Below, piece by piece: positions 12,176-28,595 of a stretch of 64,000 nt of DNA (its first letter is position 1; each line of letters opens with the position of its first letter). Origin of the DNA: Pogonophryne albipinna (Eukaryota; Chordata; Actinopteri; Perciformes; Artedidraconidae). A model generated the notes under the pieces. It ran no database searches. It was not told the origin of the DNA and was given only the letters and a program-made list of their open reading frames with translations. The DNA is taken from NCBI GenBank assembly GCA_028583405.1, contig CM053256.1, forward strand, positions 6,593,527 to 6,657,526, given 5' to 3'. A program made the position numbers and the translations under genes.

Positions 12176-14514
12176 TCAATAAGTCAGAGCAGAAGATAAA
12201 ATCACACTCTAAGCTGAGTTTTCACTCTGAAGGGCTCCAGGAAGGTTATATTAAGAGATTGTGATCTTCCAGACACCACCACATTGCATAGTACCAGTGA
12301 ATCTTTCACCCAGTATATCCAACTCTTTTACAGATACTTTCCCTCCATAAAGCCCACATTAAATCTGTTAATGTGTTCTTGCTTGGTTCCTTAAAGTGAA
12401 AAAGAGCAGTGTAAGTATTTACACCATCATATAGGCTGATATATGAGTCAGTCGTTGTCATAGAAGCTCTTCGTTTACTAGCTCCCCGTCCTTGAAATGT
12501 ATCACACCTGTGTTCACACTCGAGTGCTCACGGCCGGACGGTCGGACACACTGTTTGTAGCTCGGTGTTATTCATCAGGGTCAAAGTGTCCGTCTCACTT
12601 GAGTGACATCTGCTCGAGACAATAATTAATGGCTCAATAATTGATGTGCACGTCATATTGTCAAGGAGATTATGGAGAGGTTAAGTCAGTCTGTAACGCA
12701 TGCTAATGGAAGGTCACCAAATAACCTCGGCAGTAGTAAATACTGTACGTTGACTGAGGCGTCCATGAAGTGATGAGTGCTTCACTAATAATCATTTGAG
12801 TCTCTATTACCTTTAAGCACTTTTGAATTGTTTTTTCACGACAGCACTAGCTTAAGGTTTTTTGAAGGACCAAAACCTCTGAAAAAAGCTTGATTTTATT
12901 TTGATGCAGTAATATAAGTTTTGCTAGCAATGTTTAGTTATTGATGTCTAAGAAAAAGGTTTTGTTGGCGATGACAAGTTAAATAAACAGAATGAATAAG
13001 GCTTGAACTAAGGGTTATTTAACAATTTCTCTGCCAATTAGTTTTCTATCAATCTATTAATCTGTTCAATGGGTTGCGCTGTTGGTCTGTCAATGGTGGT
13101 TTAATAACTTTTTTCCAGCATGTATTTGACAAAATGTTGAACTACCTTTAACCGTCTTGTTTTGGGACTTGTCTTGAAGACACAGCGATTGCTTGTGACT
13201 AGCTGTCCACTGTGGTTAGAGGACTACGAACACCATCAGATTCTAAGGAAGATGAACAGTTAGACGGAGAGAGTGATTTTCTCTGTCAGCTGCTTCGTGT
13301 GAGTCACAATAACAGGAGAAGGCAATGCTGTCTATATTCATGAGCACTGTGATAACATAACTGTCAGACTAGTCCTTGAAATGTTTTGGATTGCGCTCAT
13401 TCTGTTCATGTACACCTGTTCTGTCCTGCGCCAGAGTTTTTCAGAGCCAGATGCAAGCCAGCGTCTGACAGTTTGACACTCCTCAAGCTGTGTGTTAATA
13501 AACCCAATCACACTGAGGATCACATCATGTTTGCTTCTTGGAATAGTTAGAACTATTACAGGGAGACATGGAGCATACATTCAGTTTGGATGAATTGAAG
13601 TTCACTTATTCCACTCTTCTTACTGACATTATTTGTTTCATACTCAAATGATCAGCTCACAATACCAATGACACCTAGAAAATGAACTCAAATAAAAAAT
13701 GACTTCTCTGAAGAATAATATCCTGCTTTCTTTTAAATGGCTGATGACGTACTCTCCTGTGAAAATGCATTGGAGCTTACGGTCTGCATTAAATTACTTG
13801 TTTAGTTGAAGTCAGCCATAAATCACACGTGGTGACAGGCATTAAGAAAATCGATAAATAAATAGTGTCCTGAATGATAGTCTTGTTTGATCATGAGGGT
13901 CATATACAGGCATCAGTATGAAGACGGTATGGTAATCCTGACTGCAGCTCAAGTCACCATCTGCCTTGCATGTTGTTTACTGCATATTATAGATGTTATG
14001 TTTTCAATTTTCAGTCCTGGAACCAAGTGTTAACTGTTTTGTTTTTGTGATTGTGAGGCTTCAACAGCTATGTAGTGGTTTGGAAATCCCCTAGAGTGTG
14101 GGTGGACTTTGTACGAGTTCAAATGCATTTTTTGAATTTGTAAAGGGGGGCGTGTTTAAAACTAAAAGTGTCTCAAGTTGCTCTTTAAATGAAACTACAA
14201 AACATTTAGCTTCTTTCTCTTCACCCCCCGAATAGCAGTAACAAACAATCTGCAGCCGATGATCAGCTAGTAGCAGAGCTGAGATCGAACTTATACCTTA
14301 ACATTTTGAAAACAATGGCCCAGTATTGGCAAACTTCTTATGTATAATCTGATTTAGGGTTCAACATTAAGAACATTTATGTCATATTCAAAATGGATGA
14401 ATCTGTCTTCCAAATCTACCAAACTGCTGCCCAATATATATATAGAGATATATACTGTTTTAAGTGTATATATATTAACAATGATTCTGCTGTATGTGTG
14501 TGTGCATAGGCAGA
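12176..14514. other. Unassigned stretch
   Basis: About 2.3 kb, AT-rich, without a credible gene. A block at about 12560-12730 has homeodomain-type TAATTAAT and TCAATAATTGAT cores in moderately GC-richer sequence and could be a conserved non-coding element (see findings). Otherwise nothing seen. Confidence 0.45.
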
Positions 14515-15140
14515 TTTGTGAGCGCTTCGACTATGTGGTCGAGGCTCTGTCATCTCACCCCTTGACTACTGTAACTCCCTCCTGGCTGGTCTGCTTGCAA
14601 GTGCCAACCGACCTCTACAAGTTCTCCCACACTACACCACTCCTTCGCTCCCTTCACTGGCTACCAGTGGCAGCCAGAATCCACTTCAAAACACTTGTAC
14701 TAGCCTGCCATGCTGTAAAAGGATCTGGTCCATCCTACATCCAAGACATGGTCAAACCATACACTCCAGCACGTGCACGTCGCCCTGCATCTGCCAATCG
14801 GCTTGCCACTCCCTCACTGAGAAGTGGAACCAGGTACACTTCAACAAAGTCACGCCTTTTTCCTATCCTGGCTCCTCAATGGTGTAACGAGCTTTCCACC
14901 GTTATCAGGACAGCGGACTCCACATATCTTCCGTTACAAACTGAAGACCCACCTGTTTCGCCTGTATCTTGGCTAAAGATCGCAAACAAACTTTGCACTT
15001 AACAATGATATTGCTTGTTTGAAGTACAATTATGTCAGCACGGTTCTTGTTGTCCTTAGTTTGAATCTTTATGGTTTATTGCACTTATTGTAAGTCATTT
15101 TGAATAAAAGCGTCAGCTAAATGCATTGTAATGTAATGTG
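14515..15140 (+). mobile_element. L2-type LINE, 3' end, decayed
   Basis: Translation gives the C-terminal region after the reverse transcriptase of L2/CR1-like LINEs: FSHTTPLLRSLHWLPVAARI at about 14620-14680, then SGPSYIQDMVKPYTPARARR, then LFPILAPQWCNELSTVI. The expected block between the tyrosine-leucine motif and FSHTTP is missing. The C terminus after TADST is out of frame, so the copy is dead. The 3' untranslated region ends in the conserved TAAAAGCGTCAGCTAAATG followed by short ATGTA-type repeats, the usual L2 terminus. 5'-truncated, as is normal for target-primed insertion. Confidence 0.85.
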
Positions 15141-15149
15141 TGTAGGTGA

Positions 15150-18390
<3,241 letters not shown>

Positions 18391-18646
18391 CTCCGCTGCA
18401 ACTCTGACTACTTTTAAATCCAGGCTGAAGACTTTTCTTTTTGCCGCTGCTTTTAATTGAACTATTCATATCTTAAACTGCACTGTAACTTTTATCCATG
18501 TATCTTTTTCTTATAATGTTTATTTTCTTATCTTTGCTTTTTAATGACTGTTTTTTGTTATTTTCTTAATGTCTTTCATTTTTTAAAAGCACTTTGAATT
18601 GCCTTGTGTTGAAAGGTGCTATATAAATAAACTTGACTTGCCTTGC
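18391..18646 (+). mobile_element. 5'-truncated L2-type LINE (3' end only)
   Basis: Begins at the codons for AATLTTFKSRLKTFLF and continues through the 3' untranslated region to GCTATATAAATAAACTTG and a short CTTGC-type tail. It matches the 3' end of the nearly complete LINE at 53.5-57.1 kb closely over its whole length, so both belong to one family. Only about 255 bases were copied. Confidence 0.85.
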
Positions 18647-19352
18647 TTTACACTGAAGTTGAATTTGTCTCAATACACTGTCCTGCTGCTGTAAGTATTC
18701 AATAGAACCCCTAATGTGGATTCATCCACAAATGAAAATAGTCCCTAAATGCAAAATGAACACCTGTTTGTTACAGATGTGTATTTTCTTACAGTGCCTA
18801 AATGTTATGCTGTTAAGTGTCAGTCTCCTCAAGTAAAATTCATAAATGCAGTAAACAATCAAGTCTGTTATTATTCCATAGATCATCTGTCATTCAGTTA
18901 TTCAAATATGAATGGACACGTCTGCTCTGCTTGCTCATTCTAGTTAAATACATTATTACAATGAATAATAACAATAAATAATTTAATAGAATCCAACAGA
19001 AATATTTACATCAGAATTACGGATAAGCCTTTGTAAAACAAACACTGCGATACAAACAAAGAGAATGCATATCCTTCAAAAACACATTTTGTTAGTAGTT
19101 AAAATGGAGTTGAGTTACGAATTTGAAGTACATATTCTGAATTGTAATGTAGTACTCTGTGTGTGTATGCGCATCTGAGAGGCACATTCTCTGATAAATG
19201 TTGCTTTATGTGCACTCCTTGATGCAACAAAGTTAATATTCTTCAGTTGATAGATTACCCTTACAGTATTTGTATGTATATATATTTTTCTACCCCAATA
19301 TATTTGAATTAAAACTACACAGAATCCACAGCATTAACAAATAAGGACTCTT
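18647..19352. other. Intergenic stretch 3' of the znf385d-like gene
   Basis: AT-rich, with no gene or element recognised. It ends at a candidate minus-strand polyadenylation signal. Confidence 0.5.
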
Positions 19353-19358
19353 TTTATT
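19353..19358 (-). terminator. Candidate polyadenylation signal of the znf385d-like gene
   Basis: AATAAA on the minus strand about 1.15 kb beyond the stop codon at 20514. It is a clear hexamer in the right place, but other hexamers may be used. Confidence 0.35.
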
Positions 19359-19443
19359 TGAAATTATTCACCTTTTACACACCGACAGTTACTATACACA
19401 AGCCTTTGTGGTCCCTCTGGCCCGAGACATGGTCAGTGACAAT

Positions 19444-19740
19444 GGGCCTCATTCACCAATATGAGCATAGAAACTTTGATTGCCAAAAAGTGTGACCAAT
19501 TATAGACGGATTCATGACACATGCGCATTGGTCATTTTTGTATTTAACACAATGCGAATGGTATTAATTCAAATTTGTTTTTGCACTAGAAATTGCTGAG
19601 GAAAGCTGATCCTTAGAGGCTAACTATAAAAAACAATGAAAACTAAAACAGTTACATTACATTACACAAAGTAAAAAAAAAAAAAAAATGCACGGTTTGT
19701 GCACAGATTTGTGAGTTTGCAATGTTTATGAATGAGGCCC
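19444..19740. mobile_element. MITE with GGGCCTCATTCA ends
   Basis: Starts GGGCCTCATTCACC and ends GAATGAGGCCC. AAT flanks both sides (19441-19443 and 19741-19743). 297 bases, no coding capacity, with an A-run near 19673-19688. It lies in the probable 3' untranslated region of the znf385d-like gene. Confidence 0.7.
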
Positions 19741-20513
19741 AATGTGTCCTGGATATCAACTAGAATGGCTTATGGCAGATGAGAAGCATACACACACACG
19801 CTCAGACACATTCAATTACACACATACTTATTCACATGGACAAGCACACATGCAGGAGCACACACTTGTACACACATACACATATACAGATACAAAAACA
19901 CACATCACGACAAATACTCTAACAATCTAACACAGTCTAGCCATCTAATGTAGACATCAACAGAGGAGGGGCTTAAAGTGCATACAGGAACTGAGGAGGG
20001 CCTTACTCACTCTTTTATCAGTTACAGCCTTTTAAATTACGAGCGACAGTAATCCTCCACTAAAGCATGATCTTAGTGCCACGCTGTATCTTTACAAAAA
20101 GCATATCCCTTCCCTATTTGTAGCTCAAACTGTGCCTTGCATCATGAAATACAGACACTGCATAGTTCACGGGGTTAGTCTTATACATTATTGCGGTACA
20201 ATGTAGAACCAGGTAAGGGGTCCGGGTGTGATCCGTGGGTTGCAGGTTGGCACACAAAGCATGTATATTGTAGCCCAGGTCTCTTCAGTGGGATCAGAGG
20301 AATTAATCCATCATGAGAGTGCCCATTGCTTCGCCTGGTTTAGCTTTAAATGTGGGATAATCCATGTGAGGAGAGGTGGGAAAAAATGTTTCCGGATGCA
20401 TAGAAGGAGTGCAGATGCTGACACGACTCCTTGGCCTGGTCCTGGCGTAGCACATGTTTTGGTCCTTAACAGGAGGTGGTGCAGATCCCCCCCCCCCCCC
20501 CGGGTCAAACAGG

Positions 20514-20753
20514 TCAATACGGGGCAAAGAGGAGTTGTGGGTGGGAGGTCCTGACAGGACCAGGGGCCGGGCGGAGCAGTGCAGCGGGGAGGGTCTGAGT
20601 CTGGAAGAGGTTAGGGGTCGAGGCGTGGTTAGTAATGTGATTAGTGCGGTGCGTGAAAGAGTTGCTGATGGCGGCCGCCACTGCCGCTAGGTGAGCCGGT
20701 ATGATCTGTGTGTTCAGAGGACACAGGCGCTCCTTCCCCAGGGACAGCTTCAC
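20514..20753 (-). CDS. znf385d: ZNF385D-like protein, last coding exon
   Basis: Encodes the C-terminal 79 residues from VKLSLGKERLCPLN to the family-typical end LPAALLRPAPGPVRT...LLFAPY, then TGA (20514-20516). The start is the acceptor CTGCAAG|GTGAAG, behind a pyrimidine-rich intron end. It joins in phase 0 to the exon at 24010-24108. The segment is Ala/Pro-rich and has no zinc finger, as in the C-terminal region of vertebrate ZNF385 proteins. Nothing is broken. A C-run (about 20488-20501) lies directly after the stop in the 3' untranslated region and could be length-variable. The choice of paralogue D over B rests on remembered features of the family. Confidence 0.88.
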   Translation of the reverse strand: MKLSLGKERLCPLNTQIIPAHLAAVAAAISNSFTHRTNHITNHASTPNLFQTQTLPAALLRPAPGPVRTSHPQLLFAPY

Positions 20754-21184
20754 CTTGCAGAGGGAGACAAGATACAGTCAGTACAGTCTATGTGTACACA
20801 GGTTGTGCACAATTATAGCTACTGTACATGGTCTGTTTTGGTTATAATTGTGGTTTAAATATTGTACACCTTCAAGTAAGATCAACTATGTATGGCTGGT
20901 CAATTGATGTACAATAATAGAGACTAAGCTGAACACTAGTAGCTTTGAACTGTTGAACATTTGTAACTTGTACCACATGTCTTTTCTAACTGTCTTATAA
21001 AATAATAATAAAAGTAATAATAATAATGTAAACAAAAAGGCCAGATCTATATTAACATTGCATATTCTGCTAAAATTAACTATTATAATAGAAATACTTT
21101 CGCCATTACAGATTAAAGCAAAAGTCAGCAAATGGTAAATGTCATCTTAACATTATATTTTTCGATATTTGGAGACACAATTTG

Positions 21185-21415
21185 GTCCTTACCAAATTAC
21201 TGGTTCAATACCAAGCACACTAGCCTACTAAAAGAAGTGGCTTGAATGGAGTCTGTGTACTGCAGAGGTGCCCTTGAGCAAGTCACCCTGCCCCCACACT
21301 GCTTCCCAGGTGCTATAGCTGCCTTCCTAATACTAGGATGGTTTCAATGCAGGGACTACATACTGTATGTGTGTGGTCCTGTGAACATGTGGGTGAAAAT
21401 TAAAGGGGATTTGAT
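21185..21415 (+). mobile_element. tRNA-derived SINE remnant
   Basis: B-box-like GGTTCAATACC near 21202, then GTGCCCTTGAGCAAGTCACC and TAATACTAGGATGG, the same body phrases in the same order as the minus-strand SINE at 2449-3747. Diverged, without an intact tail. Confidence 0.6.
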
Positions 21416-21639
21416 TTCAATCTTACATTTCCATTTAATTTCCATACAAAATCATTTGCCATATAATCTAAACTGTATAAGCAGGAAATTAATACTGTTA
21501 TCTTGATAATCAAGTAATAACTGGAGTCCCTTATTCAGGGACAATGCAAAACAATTCCTATTTCCAGGATCCCCATGTTAATTAAATATTGTGGTTTTTG
21601 TACTGTTGGTTGGACAAAACATTTTTGAATACATCACTA

Positions 21640-22308
21640 ATGGCGCATTTCCACTACAGCGCGGAGCGCGGTTTAAGCGTGTGCCCGGCCCGTTTTTGGT
21701 TGCGTTCCACTAGGCGTAGTTCCGGCTAGCGGGTACTTTTTCACAGTTTTTCTGGCTCTCCAAAATCGAGGTTCTTTCCGGGCCAACAACCGGGCTGAGT
21801 ATGCTAAACTAGTGAGAGAATCGCTGGCAACTACAACAAAATGAACATATTTTACCGTGATGTAATTGTAATACACGTTTCAAAATGATGCCGAAGTAAC
21901 AACATACTGATACCGGTTAGTAAAAATTAATGCTTTGACAAGTCTGCAGACAAGACGGCAGGCGAAAATCCTTTTAAAATGCATGTCTGAAAGGAGATTG
22001 GCTAAGCTAACGTTGTATATGCTCCGTCCACACTCACAACAACGGCCTATACAGACATAAATAAAACAGCGACTGTATTCGCCATGACACAGACAGTCTG
22101 TGGTTTGTACTTGTTTAACTTTTTGGTTTTATGTTTCGCATTGAAGATGTCGTCACGGCTCCGCCTACACTGCGTTACTATAGTTACTACCCCAGTTCCT
22201 AAACTGTAATGGAAACGCAGCATAAAGTGAACCTGGCCTAACAAGGCCTAACGAGGCCTAGCCATACCGTACTAAGCCGAGCGAGGCCCTGCAGTGGAAA
22301 AGCGCCAA
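21640..22308 (-). mobile_element. MITE, ATGGCGC-type ends (copy 1)
   Basis: Left end ATGGCGCATTTCCACTACAG, right end CTGCAGTGGAAAAGCGCCA, with TA on each side (21638-21639 and 22309-22310). The internal sequence matches the copy at 43808-44546 in the opposite orientation, including GGCGGAGCC/TGACGTCA-type stretches. No transposase. TA flanks suggest a Tc1/mariner-type or related mobiliser. Confidence 0.8.
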
Positions 22309-22510
22309 TAGTGCTCTGGAATAGTCTGGTTTTTATTATGTTGTTTATCTCTTTTGTCTTCAGGGTTTTCCAGACTTCTCTGTTACAATCCTGGTTCCAC
22401 AGAGACACCATGGTGATGTCACAAACATTAGTTTTCTTAGAAGAAACATGAACAAACAGTTATGGTATGTTATGGCTGAGGACATTGGTGTTGAAGTGCA
22501 GTGTGCAGGC

Positions 22511-22556
22511 ACACAGAGAGAGGGGGAGAGGGGGGGGCAGGGGGGGGGGCAGGGGA
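22511..22556 (+). repeat. G-rich low-complexity run
   Basis: GAGAGAGG units passing into two runs of seven to ten G separated by CA. Could form G-quadruplex on the plus strand, the non-template side being the minus strand for this gene. Confidence 0.7.
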
Positions 22557-24009
22557 GCAAACAGGTGCCAGAAATCAGATGCTAATTGCTCCAAGTGTTC
22601 AACATAATCTGAGGCACAAAAGCTTGGATCGCCAATAGACTTGTTAACCTCTTTACATCTAATTTTCAAACGCTTAACTAATGTTCCAGCACTTCAGACA
22701 TGAGATAAAATAGGGGGAAAAAAGGAATTCCAGACCTCTTTTTTTCTTACAAATGCTGCTTATTTTCGTAATTTTGCTATTTCAAAGTCAAAATCCATAG
22801 TAGTGTCCATTGAAAAAGAATAAGGAAGAAGGAATGCAAGAATCCACAGAAGGACAACTGGGAAAAAAGCATTCAACCTCCAGAACCAGCCTAATAGGGT
22901 GAAAAGGTCATGAAAGTTATCTGGCTTAATCTTCTGTATCAGTAATGGAAAATCTACGGTCTCACAGCACCGCGATGGCAGCCGCTGTCATGGGTTATCA
23001 ATCACTGACTCAGGCATCGTAACCCTATGGGAGGCATTCTTTGCTCTCCACTCATCAAAGAAGCTTCTCTCCGTTAACTCAGTCAATGATGGGTTTCAGA
23101 AAAAGTCATTTCCCCCACACTGGTAGCCCCCGCGCATTGTCTCGGCAAACAGTGGGTGTGATTAATGCCTTCTTCTGGGAGCTTCTGTAAGATGGAAAGT
23201 CAGGCGCTCCTTTATCTTTCCCAGGTTTAATCCACACGACTCCTTCATGCATCCTACCAATCCTCGTCATGTGGCATTCAATCCTCCTGGAGTGTGAGAC
23301 TGCCGGGGTTCAGTGGCACAGGACAGTGAGTACCAGAAAGTTTAACTCAGTAAAACATTAAGAAAGTCCTTTCAGTTCACTTCTCTTATTCTGTGGTTTG
23401 AAAACTTGCCTGAAATTAATTTTGTCTTGATGCAGAAGACCACACGCTGAGCTCCTCAAAAATAGTCAAAACTGACATTTACAATTACTTATAAATAGTA
23501 TTCGACCCAAGTCTGCATTCCACCTCCAGCGTGCTGGCTCAGAGGAGCCTTGATTCATGCCATTTTTGTCAATAAAATATCAAGTTTTCAAATTAAATCC
23601 CACTGTGTTCTGCCAGTGAACTTTAATAACAGGTAACAGGTGAACCGTTTATGAAAGTTGACATGTTATTGAATTAGCTGACGTCAAGCAAATTGAATGC
23701 TTATCAAAGAACAGAAACTTTAGAGGAGCTGTGCAGGACTTTTAGCTGATAAAGAGAAACATTAAACAGCCAAAATTCTGCATGCAGTTCTTTCCAAAGG
23801 TTTCTCCTATTAAAACAAAGCAAACATTTGGGGTACGTAATCGGTATGGGCGCAGACCTATGAGTGACTAGAACAAGAGAATGACACTGAACTCAAATAT
23901 CAAACAATAGCTGTTTGTCATGGGTTGATTTGTCTGTCTCCAAAGAGGCTCTTAGAACTGAGTCATTGTTATTGTTGTGATAACATGATTAAAGCGTGCA
24001 GTGACTCAC

Positions 24010-24108
24010 CGGCTGGTTCGTCTGTCCTTGCGGTTTGCTGTACGGGCTATATTTCGGTTTGGCTGGTTTACCTGCTGCTCTGTCTTTATGACGCCGGCTG
24101 CTGATGTG
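24010..24108 (-). CDS. znf385d: ZNF385D-like protein, penultimate coding exon
   Basis: 33 codons in phase 0, beginning with the histidine half of a zinc finger (HISSRRHKDRAAGKP) and ending ...KPKYSPYSKPQ...NQP. The acceptor is CTCCTTTTCAG|CAC and the donor CCG|GTGAGT. The finger's cysteine half (FHCETC) is in the upstream exon at 27253-27434, so the intron cuts the finger between its Cys and His pairs. KPKYSPY after the finger is characteristic of ZNF385 proteins. Lengths and phases agree with both neighbouring exons. Confidence 0.92.
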
Positions 24109-27100
24109 CTGAAAAGGAGACAGACATTTTTGTTTTGAATGTTGCAGACAGGTGACAATAGACAGGTAGGGTTCAGGATGTCACTCTATTGTGGTTAAAG
24201 CAGCAATAACAATGAATGAATGTATAAACAGAATAGAACAGTTCAACAAATTGGTTTCTGTGTCTAGCTCTCTCTATATTCATGCCTAAAGTCTGCATTT
24301 ACCTGAGTGTAAAAGTACATCTGACTTCATTATAATTAAGGAAAGTTCCCTGTTGGTGTTGCAAGAGGTAACCAATGAGGCCAGGAAAGTGGAGGCAGGA
24401 AAGAAGTAAAGGTTCTTTCAGAAATCAAGCATTTGCACTGCTGCCTCTATTGTTTCCAGTTGCGAGTAAAAAGAGAAGCAGGCCGGCTGCAGCTATTAGT
24501 AACATGCACTTATTTTTGCCTCTTACATGATAGCTGAACTATTTGGCCACTGCCACACCGAGGAAAACAATGTGAGAGTGGTTCGGGATCGTGTCTAAAA
24601 GGTAACCCTACATTTAAGGAACTTTGTCAAAATTCTTAGGAAACTCACTATCTGACATCTTATCCTAACCTTAAATAAAAGCTATCTAACTTGAACCGAA
24701 CAAAGAGACGGATCAATCAGCAAAAACAGTCTTTGCGTAGCATCCTCTTCCAAGTTTCAATATATAGCCTTCATTAAACAATGTTTACGATGTTAGTTAG
24801 CTAACTTCTTTGTTCATCATGTCAAATTGCAACATCTCCTTTCATTTAAGATACAAATCACAGTTTTTTGGCTTCCCAATGAGATTAGATGTGATACATG
24901 GCAGCAACAAGTAGTGTACAGGTTGATAAAATAATTGTATTCAACAACACTGGGGGACAAAGTGTTGTGCCTTGCTGCCACCTACTTAAAATACAGAACC
25001 TGTCCTGATGACAGTAAAGATATGGCCCTGGGGTCATTACAATCTGAAAGTTTCCTCTTTTCATCTCATCATTTGGCAATCTGACAATGTTTATATTGAT
25101 TGTGGGAAAGATCAGGGGGGTCAACAACACAATAAGGATCTATCTTCTGGGGATCACGAATACCCAAAGCAATCCATTTATCAGATTTCGTGATAGCTTG
25201 TCAGTGCTGTTGTTCAAAAGGAAGGTTAGTTCCATAGCAATGCTGAAACACCACTTTAGATGTGGCATCTTTCTCGGGATTTTCCAAAGAGAAACTGTGA
25301 AAATCCTCATTATCTTTTTATTACAGAGGTGCTGTGATGCTTTACAGTTGCCTGTTACCTCAGCCTCAGGGTGGATGCCATTTTGGGGCAGATAGCTTAT
25401 CATACGTTGAGGTGGGAACCCAGAGAGGAGGGGGGTGGGGGCAAAACTAAAAATACACCTTCTGTCTCAAGGCTGTAAAGTATTACAGCTCTAAAGGTTT
25501 CATTGCGACGGAAACCACCCATGGTGAAAATTACTGCAGTTATGGCACTGCAAAGTACAGTGCAGAAAGCATTTAGCATATGACAGATACATATGCTCAT
25601 GTTTAATACATTTTGTCATACACAAGAGATATGAAGCTTTTCTGATATTTAAAGACCAGAGAGAAAAGTGGATGTGAATAACCAGGTAAAATACAAGAGG
25701 CTGGAACACAGAAATCCTCTGTAACATCAAGCCAATAAATAATTCAAAATGGATAAATGTTGACAGTAAAAGGCAGATTTCTGGCTGCGTCTAAATGTCA
25801 CAAGTCCTTGCAGTGGATTTAAAAATCGCAATGTTCCTCTGGTTTCAAGCTCTAACGGAGATTTGTCATGCTGGATTCTTTTCACAGAGAATCACTGCTG
25901 TCTTAAAAGTACTCAGTAAAAGCCCCTCCATGAAAAATTCATACAAAGCCTCTCTATTTTCAGTAAGGGAGCTCAAGGTTAGCTCAGACAAAACTGAGTC
26001 GTTTTCTAGTATTGTAGATAAAACTCCCTCTGTGACAGAATGATCAGCAGCTACAAGGAAAGAACATTTGCGGGGTGCCCCAAAGCAAAAACCAGGATAC
26101 ACAAACCCAGGAAGAGTTTTCAGCCAGGCCTCAAAAACATCACTAAGAGATAAGTTCATGTCATCCTTCAAGGGTAACCTAATTTTTGCTGAACATATTG
26201 TAAACTACAAAATATTTTTCTTATTAGAGGAAAGGGATTAGCACACACTTGACTCAGTTAAGTCTATTTATAATGGAGAGACCTCATTTATTGGTTATGT
26301 TTGCTTTACCAGATTTCTTAAGAGTTTTTGCAAAAGACAGGGAAATCTTTGCTGTGAAAGCGGCGCAGCAGGATGAAAGGAAATATTATCACGAGTGGCA
26401 GTGAGTCTTTGTATCCCAGCTTTTTTTTTTTTAATGCAACAAAAAGCTTAATCTGACACTGAAGTAAATGAGTCTTAATAAGAAGGTTTTCACAGATGAA
26501 CAGCAAACTATTTGTGCAATTAAGGCACATGCACTCGGTAAACTGGGTGCTTGATGACACATTGAGGCTAAGTAGTAAGAAATGTTGGTGCATCAAAAGA
26601 GGAAAGTTACTATCATGTACCCCTGTATTATTTCATTTTGAGATTTACATTACATATCATTCCTCTCTTTTCCTGTAAACCACTGCTCTAATTTGGTTGA
26701 GTTCATATTAAACTCAAGGGTGTATACATATATTCTCTTTACTCATGTCACAGTGTTTAAGCAAAGCAATGAATGATGACTGAATTACATTAAGTTGCTT
26801 TGGTTTCAGGTCCTGATGCTTATTATGACAATGTCTGCAATCGGTTCATTTTACTGTGACAATGTGGGTAATGGGCTGAAATATATTTTTGCCAGACATA
26901 GTCATTTTCAATATGACAGATAAGTAAGAGGTTATTACCATGCATCTAGTTTAATGGAAATAATGCAAAATTAGCTTATTTCCCTTATTGTTATCTAGTT
27001 GTTCAACACATTTGTTATATCTGATAATGAGAAAATGCAGTGAAATATTATTTTTGTGTCTCTATAACCCAGGTTAATCCATTACAATGTAATTAGTAGT

Positions 27101-27252
27101 TTGATTGTATGCAGTCCAATTCCTGTCTATGTCCTTTCATCGATTAATCTCCCTTTTGCTTGAATTTATTTATAAAAGCTTCAGTTAAAAAATGCTTTGT
27201 GTGCAGGAAAGAATTGGTTGAGCATTTCAATGTTGTTGTGTGTCCCTCTCAC
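24109..27252 (-). other. Intron of znf385d-like gene
   Basis: About 3.1 kb. A minus-strand open frame at 25866-26171 (101 codons) has no recognised family and no coding support. No element is clearly identifiable. Confidence 0.75.
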
Positions 27253-27434
27253 CTGTTTTAGCTGAGTCTCTGAGTTGACATGCACATCACACGTCTCACA
27301 GTGAAACGTTTTGTTCTGCAGGCCCGTTAATGACTTGACGACTGGAGCCAGTTTGCTTTTGACTCCCGGCCGAGGGAAAGACTTGATGGAGCCCACGCCG
27401 GTCCTGGCCTCGAGCATCGTCTTGTGCTTCGTAC
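27253..27434 (-). CDS. znf385d: ZNF385D-like protein, exon with zinc-finger cysteine half
   Basis: 182 bases. The first two bases complete a glycine codon begun in the exon at 28596-28931. It then encodes TKHKTMLEARTGVGSIKSFP (histidine half of the preceding finger and linker), a basic linker, and GLQNKTFHCETCDVHVNSET (cysteine half of the next finger), ending LKQ. Acceptor CTGCAG|GTACG, donor CAG|GTGAGA. The TKHKTMLEAR stretch and NSETQLKQ favour paralogue D. The protein is expected to be nuclear and to bind nucleic acid through widely spaced matrin/U1-type C2H2 fingers. That function is family knowledge, not shown here. Confidence 0.93.
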
Positions 27435-28595
27435 CTGCAGGTTCAAACAGAGGCAGCACGGTCAGTACATTAACGTCACAAAACAGATGCTTGCCTGAAG
27501 GAGAGGTGAGATCAGAGGCTCACATCTGTTATCCCTTTTTCTGGTGTGGGAAGTATGAAGGTCAGACTTATAGATTCATCTACAAAGCCCCTGATAAAAG
27601 TAAAGAACCTTGTTAAAATTGTTTAGGAAAAATGTCATGTTTGCACAAATCTTTCACTCTTAGATGTCCCCGCAGGGCACTGTTAGCACTGAGGTTTACT
27701 CAGCCTTTAAGTGACTGAACTTGCAAGTGCAAACACCATTTTTATTCCCATTTCCAATCTCTGCTATTACTCCTTTATTGAAGTATATTGGCTGTCTGTT
27801 AATACCTAGTTAACAAATACACTGAGTGGGGATATGAAATAAGTCATCTATATCCATTAATCACGGCTTAATGCACAGAAATGTCCCATTGTTTTTGCCT
27901 CGTCCAATTACTAATGAACATTTAATTAAATGTTTGAACAAAGGAACAAATCAAATAGCAATCTATAAACAGGTGCTTGGCAGACACAAACAGACTGACA
28001 TCCCCTAGATTGAAGGCAGTCCACAATAAATTACACAAGTGACCTCAAAGTTATTGATAGCCAAGCAGTGAGGGTCCAATGTTAACTCATATTGATCTTG
28101 TGTATATGACCTTTTAATTAGCAGCCTGCTGGAGCGGTTGTTGTAAGCTATTCTAAATAAATGGGGGGACATGTTTTACGAAACTACATTCCCACACAAA
28201 TAAACTGCAAAATCAATTATGTTTTGAAGGAAAATGTGTTTTTCTCCCAAATAACTATCAGTTTAAAACACTTGGTAAACGTTGAAAACTGAAAGATAAA
28301 ACAAAACAAGGTTAGGTTTAGTTACTAGTTTGAACAAGTACTTACCTCATAATTAGACTCATAACAGACATGTGTGTGTATTTGTGTAAGTGTGTGTGTA
28401 TGATTTGAGTTTTAATTAACTTGCCAGCCCCGGGACAGATCTACTTGATTGTCGTGTGTGTTGCTGAGGACCCAAAGGAGTGCCGTGCCGTACTTGTAGT
28501 TGATAATAATTTAATTCCAGTTTTGGTTAAATTGCTGAAGTCACTCAAGTGATGTTTATCATTTATTTGCAGCAGATTTAGCAAACGTCTCTTAC
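27435..28595 (-). other. Intron of znf385d-like gene
   Basis: About 1.16 kb, donor G|GTAAGAG at 28595. AT-rich, with no element seen apart from a short TGTG-rich stretch near 28370-28402. Confidence 0.8.

Larger units (their letters stand above)
20754..24009 (-). other. Intron of znf385d-like gene (between last two coding exons)
   Basis: About 3.26 kb, donor G|GTGAGT at 24009 and acceptor at 20754. It holds a SINE remnant (about 21185-21415), a MITE (21640-22308) and a G-rich run (22511-22556). The rest, including 22560-24009, shows nothing recognisable. Confidence 0.8.
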